From Lachnospiraceae bacterium (GTDB lineage Bacteria > Bacillota > Clostridia > Lachnospirales > Lachnospiraceae): 64,000 nt of DNA. Each line of letters opens with the position of its first letter. Positions within the stretch are counted from its first letter, which is position 1. Location: positions 41,818-105,817 of the forward strand of contig JAFLSX010000002.1 in the NCBI GenBank assembly GCA_022510705.1, in the 5' to 3' direction. The notes below the pieces were generated by a model. The model searched no databases, was not told the DNA's origin, and saw nothing but the letters and a program-made list of their open reading frames with translations. Made by a program: the position numbers and the translations under genes. Shown piece after piece: positions 57,936-64,000 of this stretch.

Positions 57936-59558
57936 ATGAAGCAGACAGAAATCAAAAAGAGACAGTTTATGATCGCAACCGAAATGTTTAAACTGGCCAT
58001 TTTTATTCTTCTGGTGCGAGTGATAGGAGATTGGGGAATGACCTATCTGGCTGCAGCGTTGGAGGTATACATTTTACTTCAGATCTTATTTATAGCCTGC
58101 ATACCTGATGGGATAGCCCGACTGTTAAAAGTGCGCATGAATAAAGGACAATATAAGAATGCGGGTAAGGTTTGTAAAGCGGCTGTAGGTTATTGTTTGA
58201 CGGTCGGGATCATCGGTTGTATTCTGATTTTCGCTCTGGCGGATTCCTTAATGGGAGGTCTGTTAAAACTGCCGGAAGCGGCTTATGCACTGCGCTTTCT
58301 GGCCCCCCTGTTTCTGATGGAAGCTGTCTGTGCAATCCTGCAAGGATATTTTCAGGGCATCGGCACATCTATGCCCACGGTGATCGCAGGATTATTAAAA
58401 CAGATTTTTTCCCTTTCTTTTGCACTGTTATTTGCGCATGTACTATACCGGCATGGCGAAAAGGTTTCGAACCTTTTACATACAGAAAAATTTACCTTTA
58501 TGTACGGGGCAGGAGGAATTACTCTGGGCATGTCCATGGCAGGTTTACTTACGCTCTGCTTTTTATTCTTTATTTACATGGGCGCCGGCAGAAAAGCTAT
58601 CAAGCGTGGTCAGGAGGGAATGCGACTGACGGAGAGTAGCTTGGAAGTACTGCGGCTTTTGATGTTGACCGTAACGGTAGAGATGGGTATTCAAATTTTT
58701 TTAAAAGCGGGTACGGTTGTCGGAATGGCAGTATATTTTAGAGGGATTGCAGATACGGAAATACTGCAGACAACCATGGCAGCCTATGGTGGGTTTTATG
58801 CAAAATATCTGCTGCCGGTGGGGTTTCTTACAGGAATTGCACTGCTGTTATGTATAGGAAACCAATCGAATCTCATCAATTCAGTTAAAAAAGAAGAATA
58901 CAAAAATGCTAAGAATTTGTTTACGGGAGGTATACAGACAATTTTTCTCATAAACGGGTTCTTTGCAGTTATCAATATGGTATTAAATCCGGGCATTCTG
59001 CTTGCTATCTTTGGAATTGGAGAAGGCACTCTTTTCGGAGTGGGCTGCATGCAGAGAGGATTTCTGGCAATTCTGTTTCTGCCCATGGGTATTTATTTTA
59101 TGAATCTGCTATGCGGTCTGGGAAGAAAGAAAATCGTATTTCTAAATGTCCTTGGTTCCTTTGCTGTTTTTTTGATTGTGGCTTTGATTGGAAGAAATGT
59201 TTCTAAAGACAGTATCTATACCCTGGCATTTGCTTTTATGATTTTTACTGCGGTAAACTGTATTTTAAACGGTGTTTTTGTTATGAAAACGTTAAAGTAC
59301 AGTCCGGAATGGCTGCATCTCTTTGCTATGCCGGCGCTGGCGTCAGTGGTTACCGGTCTGTGCCTGTTTTTACTAAACAAAGGATTGGTCATGGTGATGG
59401 GAATCATGCCGGCAATGCTGTTGGGAATTGTGATCGGCTGCGGCTGCTATATTGTTTTACTGTTTACTTTCCGATGTATTCGGGAAAAGGAACTATATAT
59501 GCTGCCGGGCGGCGGTGTTTTAAGAAGAATTGGAGAAATCTTACATATTCTGTCTTAA
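57936..59558 (+). CDS. Polysaccharide flippase-like (SpoVB/MurJ/MOP superfamily) membrane protein
   Basis: 540 aa, ~14 hydrophobic segments, GYFQGIGTSMPTVIAGLLKQIFSLSFALL. Confidence 0.8.
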   Translation: MKQTEIKKRQFMIATEMFKLAIFILLVRVIGDWGMTYLAAALEVYILLQILFIACIPDGIARLLKVRMNKGQYKNAGKVCKAAVGYCLTVGIIGCILIFALADSLMGGLLKLPEAAYALRFLAPLFLMEAVCAILQGYFQGIGTSMPTVIAGLLKQIFSLSFALLFAHVLYRHGEKVSNLLHTEKFTFMYGAGGITLGMSMAGLLTLCFLFFIYMGAGRKAIKRGQEGMRLTESSLEVLRLLMLTVTVEMGIQIFLKAGTVVGMAVYFRGIADTEILQTTMAAYGGFYAKYLLPVGFLTGIALLLCIGNQSNLINSVKKEEYKNAKNLFTGGIQTIFLINGFFAVINMVLNPGILLAIFGIGEGTLFGVGCMQRGFLAILFLPMGIYFMNLLCGLGRKKIVFLNVLGSFAVFLIVALIGRNVSKDSIYTLAFAFMIFTAVNCILNGVFVMKTLKYSPEWLHLFAMPALASVVTGLCLFLLNKGLVMVMGIMPAMLLGIVIGCGCYIVLLFTFRCIREKELYMLPGGGVLRRIGEILHILS

Positions 59559-59608
59559 TTGAATAAATTTGAAAGATAGGCTGATACTGATAACAAAGGA
59601 GTCTGATT

Positions 59609-60223
59609 ATGAGATTTGTAAAAGGTATCAGTTTATTTTTCTTATATCCCTGTATGATGTTTTGCGCAGGTATTTATCTGGGTGTGGAAACGGAGCGGTA
59701 TTTTTATCCGGGAAAGCAGGATGTGGTGCAGGAGGAAATAGCAGAAGAGTCTATACAGCCGGTAGCGGTGGAAGAAGAGGAGATACTTACCGCAGACACG
59801 GAATATGTGTTAGAGGAGTTTGATACAAAACGTGGAAGTATTGTAGAAACCGTAACAAAGGTACCGGAAAAATATTTAGGCATGGACAGGGAAACTTTTG
59901 TGCAGTCCATGGATTTGTATGCGCTTACACCGCCCTTGTCCGAGCAGGAAAGAGGATTTATCGGATTGGAGGTAATGTCCTTTTCCAGAAGCCGGGTAGT
60001 AGTACGGATGAATTACCTTTATACTGAGCCAAGTAAGGGTTTCTATCTGAAAGTGGAAGACAATAATATTGTGGTATACTGTGATGATGAGAAAACAGTA
60101 TATATGTATACCACGATTTCAGCCCTAGAACTTCCGGAAAATTTAAGGATTCAGATTGTGGAAGGGATTTTTATGGAAGATGAAGCGGCATTATATAATT
60201 TTTTGGAAACTTATTCCAGCTAA
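59609..60223 (+). CDS. BofC-like hypothetical protein with N-terminal signal/anchor
   Basis: TEYVLEEFDTKRGSIVETVTKVPEKYLGMDRETFVQSM and C-terminal domain reminiscent of BofC; weak by eye. Confidence 0.5.
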   Translation: MRFVKGISLFFLYPCMMFCAGIYLGVETERYFYPGKQDVVQEEIAEESIQPVAVEEEEILTADTEYVLEEFDTKRGSIVETVTKVPEKYLGMDRETFVQSMDLYALTPPLSEQERGFIGLEVMSFSRSRVVVRMNYLYTEPSKGFYLKVEDNNIVVYCDDEKTVYMYTTISALELPENLRIQIVEGIFMEDEAALYNFLETYSS

Positions 60224-60242
60224 ATAAGAAGAGACCGAGAGG

Positions 60243-61484
60243 ATGAATATGAAGCAAAAAAAGATTGCGGTGATCGGCGGCGGAGCCGCCGGTATGATGG
60301 CAGCCATAACAGCCGCAGATAGGAAAGCTGCAGTAACACTCTATGAAAGGAATGAAAGAGTAGGTAAGAAGCTGCTTTCTACCGGGAATGGAAAATGCAA
60401 TTTTTCCAATATGGATTTGAAGCCCTGTCATTATTTTGGCAAAGATATAGAGACGGCCTGGAATGTGCTGAATCGTTTTGATAATCAGGCAGTGCTGAAT
60501 TTTTTTCATGGTTCGGGGATGTTGACGAAAGAAAAGAGGGGCGGTTTGTATCCCGCTGCGGAGCAGGCTTCCGTAGTATTGGACATTTTGCGGTTGCAAC
60601 TAAAAAATAAAGCAATTGAGGTCAGGACTGAAAATAAAGTGCAAAAACTAAGGCCTCTGTCGGAGGGCGGCATCGAGATCATAACAGAAAAAAGTAAGGA
60701 CAGATATGACAGTGTTATCCTTGCCTGCGGCAGTAAAGCGGCACCTAAAACAGGATCCGATGGGAACGGTTATGCGCTGGCGGAGGCCCTGGGACATTCC
60801 TTGATTCCTGTAGTACCGGCTCTGGTACAGTTAAGATGCGGGAATACGCAGTTAAAATCTGTAGCAGGTGTAAGAGCGGAAGCAGAAGTTACCCTTACAG
60901 TAAATAATAGAGAGATGGCAAAGGAACGGGGAGAATTGCAGCTTACCGATTACGGCATATCGGGAATCGTAGTATTTCAAATGAGCAGAATTGCCGCCTA
61001 TGCATTACGGGAGCAAAAGGATGTTACAGTTTACATAGATTTTTTACCGAATTTTTCTGATGAAGAATACAGCAGATGGGTATCCGAAAGAAAGGCCTCA
61101 TTAAACGGAGCAGAAAATGTGGAGCAGTTTTTCACTGGAATGCTTCACAAGAAACTGATGCTTTTTTTGATACGACTGGCAGGTTTAAAACCTACGGATA
61201 GTTATAACAAAGCACCCAAAGGCAGCATTGATAAGGTCTTTACATTATGCAGGCATCTTCCGCTGCATATTACAGGATATAATTCCTTTGATAATGCCCA
61301 GGTCTGTGCGGGAGGGATACCTCTTTGTGAGGTATCAGAGAATTTGGAATCCTTAAAGCAGAAAGGAATCTTTTTTGCAGGAGAGATGTTGGATGTGGAC
61401 GGAAAATGCGGAGGATACAATCTGCAGTGGGCATGGTCTTCCGGCTATGTGGCGGGAAAGAGTGCGGCGGAAAGGTTAATATGA
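60243..61484 (+). CDS. HI0933/aminoacetone-oxidase-family FAD-binding protein
   Basis: KKIAVIGGGAAGMMAAITAADRKAAVTLYERNERVGKKLLSTGNGKCNFSN; CAGGIPLCEVSENLESLKQKGIFFAGEMLDVDGKCGGYNLQWAWSSG. Confidence 0.93.
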   Translation: MNMKQKKIAVIGGGAAGMMAAITAADRKAAVTLYERNERVGKKLLSTGNGKCNFSNMDLKPCHYFGKDIETAWNVLNRFDNQAVLNFFHGSGMLTKEKRGGLYPAAEQASVVLDILRLQLKNKAIEVRTENKVQKLRPLSEGGIEIITEKSKDRYDSVILACGSKAAPKTGSDGNGYALAEALGHSLIPVVPALVQLRCGNTQLKSVAGVRAEAEVTLTVNNREMAKERGELQLTDYGISGIVVFQMSRIAAYALREQKDVTVYIDFLPNFSDEEYSRWVSERKASLNGAENVEQFFTGMLHKKLMLFLIRLAGLKPTDSYNKAPKGSIDKVFTLCRHLPLHITGYNSFDNAQVCAGGIPLCEVSENLESLKQKGIFFAGEMLDVDGKCGGYNLQWAWSSGYVAGKSAAERLI

Positions 61485-63088
61485 TTCGGATACAGATTAA
61501 GTTAAAACCGGGACATGCAGAGAAGGAGCTATATGAAAAAGCTGCCAAGCTGCTGCGGGTGCCTGAGAAAGAAATAAAACATATTACAATTCATAAAAAG
61601 TCTCTGGATGCAAGAAAAAAGCCTTCACTATTTTATTTATATACCTTGGATATAGAAGCGGCAGACGAGGAAAAATTAATAAAACGCAGCGCCGGGGCAG
61701 CCATAGCCGTACATCCTACGTGCTATCGGTTTCCTGATATCAGAGGTGAACAGCCGCTCATGCATCCCGTAGTGGTAGGAACAGGACCTGCAGGGCTTTT
61801 CTGCGGTCTTTTTTTGGCACGGGCCGGCTATGCTCCCATTCTGCTTGAACGCGGAAAAGCAGTGGAAGAACGCCGGAAAGATGTAGAAAGATATTGGGAG
61901 GGCGGCCCTCTTTGTCCTCAATCCAATGTTCAGTTCGGAGAGGGAGGCGCCGGTACTTTTTCCGACGGTAAGCTCAATACTTTAGTGAAGGATAAATATG
62001 GGCGTAATACCGAGGTGCTCCGACTACTGGTGGAGTTTGGAGCGCCCCCTGAAATTTTATATGAGAGTAAACCCCATATCGGAACGGATATTCTGCGAAA
62101 GGTAGTAAAGAATCTACGGGAAGAGATCTGCAGATTGGGCGGCGAGGTTTTATTTGAGAGCAAATTGACGGAGCTCATAACAGAGAGTGGCCGTATTAGC
62201 GGCGTGGTAATTAACGGAGAACGCCAATTGTCCACAAAAGCCGTGATACTGGCTATCGGACACAGTGCCAGAGATACCTTTTCCATGCTCTACGAGAAAG
62301 GGATTCCCATGGAGGCGAAACCTTTTGCAGTGGGATTTCGGGTAGAACATAGGCAGAAAGTGATCAATACCGGTCAATATGGGGCGGATTATCCGAAAAT
62401 ACTGCCTGCGGCATCCTATAAAGTTACTGCAAAAACCCATGACGGCAGGGGCGTCTATTCTTTCTGTATGTGTCCCGGAGGTTATGTGGTAAATGCATCC
62501 TCTGAGGAGGGCAGATTATGTGTAAACGGTATGAGTTATAGCGGAAGAAAAGGAGAGAATGCCAATAGTGCTATCATAGTTGCGGTATCGCCTGATGATT
62601 TTGAAAGCACTCATCCTCTGGCAGGAATTGCATTTCAGAGAGGGTTGGAAGAGAGGGCTTATCTTGCAGGAGCGGGTAAGGTGCCCGTGCAGACCTACGG
62701 AAGTTTTAAGGAAAACGTAGAGCAGAGTAAGAATTCTTCGGATGCGGCAAAAGGGGCATCCTTTGCGCCAGCCATCAAGGGAGAATACACATATGCGGAT
62801 CTCACCCATATTCTGCCCATGCATCTGAATCAAGGCATTATTGAGGGTATGGAGCAGTTTGCAGAGGCCATACATGGATTTAATGATCCGGATACGCTTC
62901 TTTCCGCAGTAGAAGCCAGAACCTCTTCTCCGGTTCGGATTCTGAGGAACGAAACATTACAATCGACCATAGAAGGCTTGTTTCCCTGTGGGGAGGGAGC
63001 CGGCTATGCAGGCGGTATTACTTCGGCTGCTATGGACGGGATTAAAGTGGCGGAAGCAGTGGCAGCGTCCTATAAACCGGTTTCATAA
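61481..63088 (+). CDS. NAD(P)/FAD-dependent oxidoreductase (putative FAD-dependent dehydrogenase)
   Basis: VVVGTGPAGLFCGLFLARAGYAPILLERGKAVEERRKDVERYW, FGEGGAGTFSDGKLNT; ATGA overlap with preceding gene supports the start at 61481. Confidence 0.92.
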   Translation: MIRIQIKLKPGHAEKELYEKAAKLLRVPEKEIKHITIHKKSLDARKKPSLFYLYTLDIEAADEEKLIKRSAGAAIAVHPTCYRFPDIRGEQPLMHPVVVGTGPAGLFCGLFLARAGYAPILLERGKAVEERRKDVERYWEGGPLCPQSNVQFGEGGAGTFSDGKLNTLVKDKYGRNTEVLRLLVEFGAPPEILYESKPHIGTDILRKVVKNLREEICRLGGEVLFESKLTELITESGRISGVVINGERQLSTKAVILAIGHSARDTFSMLYEKGIPMEAKPFAVGFRVEHRQKVINTGQYGADYPKILPAASYKVTAKTHDGRGVYSFCMCPGGYVVNASSEEGRLCVNGMSYSGRKGENANSAIIVAVSPDDFESTHPLAGIAFQRGLEERAYLAGAGKVPVQTYGSFKENVEQSKNSSDAAKGASFAPAIKGEYTYADLTHILPMHLNQGIIEGMEQFAEAIHGFNDPDTLLSAVEARTSSPVRILRNETLQSTIEGLFPCGEGAGYAGGITSAAMDGIKVAEAVAASYKPVS

Positions 63089-63128
63089 ATGTTTTTAGAA
63101 CCGAGGTTTGAAAAACCTTTTCTCTACG

Positions 63129-63157
63129 TTGACGGGCGGAGAAAAATACAGTAGAAT
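63129..63157 (+). promoter_or_regulatory. Promoter candidate TTGACG-17-TAGAAT upstream of proB
   Basis: -35 63129-63134, -10 63152-63157. Confidence 0.6.
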
Positions 63158-63203
63158 GGATACGCAATCGGCCTTTATGGCCGCAGAGAAAGGCAGATAA
63201 AAA

Positions 63204-64000
63204 ATGAATTACAGAGAACTTTTAAAAGATAAAAAGAGAATTGTGGTGAAGATTGGTTCCTCCTCCCTGCAGCATCCCCAAACGGGAGATCTGGATTATA
63301 TCAAGTTGGAAAAACTGGTCAGGGAGCTTTGTGATATCCGCAATCAGGGTAAGGATGTGGTATTGGTGACTTCCGGCGCTATTGCAGTAGGAAAAAAGGC
63401 GGTCAATCCCTACTCGGAGCATGAGGGAAAGCCGGTGACTGATTTAGCCTTTAAGCAAGCTTGTGCAGCAGTTGGGCAGGCCAGACTGATGATGACTTAT
63501 CAGAAGCTCTTTGCGGAATACAATCAGATCGTGGCACAGATTTTGATGACAAAAAACACCGTGGTGGATGATATGAACCGCTTCAATGCCCACAATACTT
63601 TTACGGAACTGTTAAAGATGGGCATTATCCCCATTGTCAATGAAAACGATACCATTGCCAGCTATGAAATCAACTATGAGAAGGACAGTGATACCTTGAT
63701 CGGAGATAACGATACGCTTTCTGCTATCGTGGCAGCTTTGGTAGAAGCAGATTTACTGATCCTGCTTTCAGATATTGATGGCCTTTATACCGATGATCCC
63801 CGTCAGAATCCAAACGCCAAATTCATATCCGAGGTAGAGGAACTGACGGAGGAATATCTGAATATGGCTAAGGCAAGTACGGGAAGCAATGTGGGTACCG
63901 GAGGCATGAATACAAAGATGGTAGCGGCCAGAATTGCCACGAGCGTCGGTGCAGACATGGTCATTGCAAACAGCCGGGATGTAGGCATCTTACATAGGAT
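63204..64000 (+). CDS. proB: Glutamate 5-kinase, 3' end truncated by window edge
   Basis: ATG 63204; MNYRELLKDKKRIVVKIGSSSLQHPQTG…VTSGAIAVGKK…IPIVNENDTIA…FGDND-like IGDNDTLSAIVAAL…LLSDIDGLYTDDPRQNPNA; absent from the supplied ORF track because it runs off the end. Confidence 0.95.
   Translation, partial: MNYRELLKDKKRIVVKIGSSSLQHPQTGDLDYIKLEKLVRELCDIRNQGKDVVLVTSGAIAVGKKAVNPYSEHEGKPVTDLAFKQACAAVGQARLMMTYQKLFAEYNQIVAQILMTKNTVVDDMNRFNAHNTFTELLKMGIIPIVNENDTIASYEINYEKDSDTLIGDNDTLSAIVAALVEADLLILLSDIDGLYTDDPRQNPNAKFISEVEELTEEYLNMAKASTGSNVGTGGMNTKMVAARIATSVGADMVIANSRDVGILHR

Noticed and set aside
1-64000. Mobile element, prophage, integron or defence island
   Set aside because: No transposase/integrase/phage genes, no att-like direct repeats bounding a tRNA, and no recognisable defence-gene cluster; the single mazF is the only TA-like gene

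Overview
The window is a 64 kb stretch of a low-to-moderate GC Firmicutes chromosome, most likely Lachnospiraceae/Clostridia. That placement is inferred from gene content: spore-formation genes yqfC/yqfD, Rex, NfnAB, Fhs/FolD, and eukaryotic-type NADP-ICDH beside a LeuA-like synthase. Gene density is high and the plus strand dominates. I see no rRNA, tRNA, CRISPR array, transposase, integrase or phage module. Most of it is housekeeping: tyrA, an EF-G paralogue, leuS with a T-box leader, icd, ABC-F, rex, nnrD/E, alr, mazF/ndoA, yebC, spoIIIE/ftsK, fhs, folD, nfnAB, rlmH, lgt, pdp, yqfC-yqfD-phoH-HD-ybeY and proB (cut at the right edge). The most interesting accessory part is about 7.8-17.7 kb. 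It holds a class B sortase with a long cytoplasmic N-terminal extension, two large BspA-like leucine-rich-repeat surface proteins ending in non-LPXTG 'SPxTGD' sorting signals, and a leaderless subtilisin whose ribosome-binding site lies inside a terminator-like hairpin. Other points worth checking: (i) a near-perfect 34-bp palindrome filling the promoter of a putative Re-citrate synthase/GntR/ICDH operon; (ii) a 22-bp-arm palindrome filling a perfect-consensus promoter ahead of a VanZ/PadR/FtsW-like operon; (iii) a WEDS-like protein fused to a permease-prefix domain; (iv) a shortened PgpH-like HD protein with HD changed to HR; (v) an EF-G paralogue with altered G3/G4 motifs; (vi) a mazF with no adjacent antitoxin. 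All calls come from reading sequence and translations. No database search was run.
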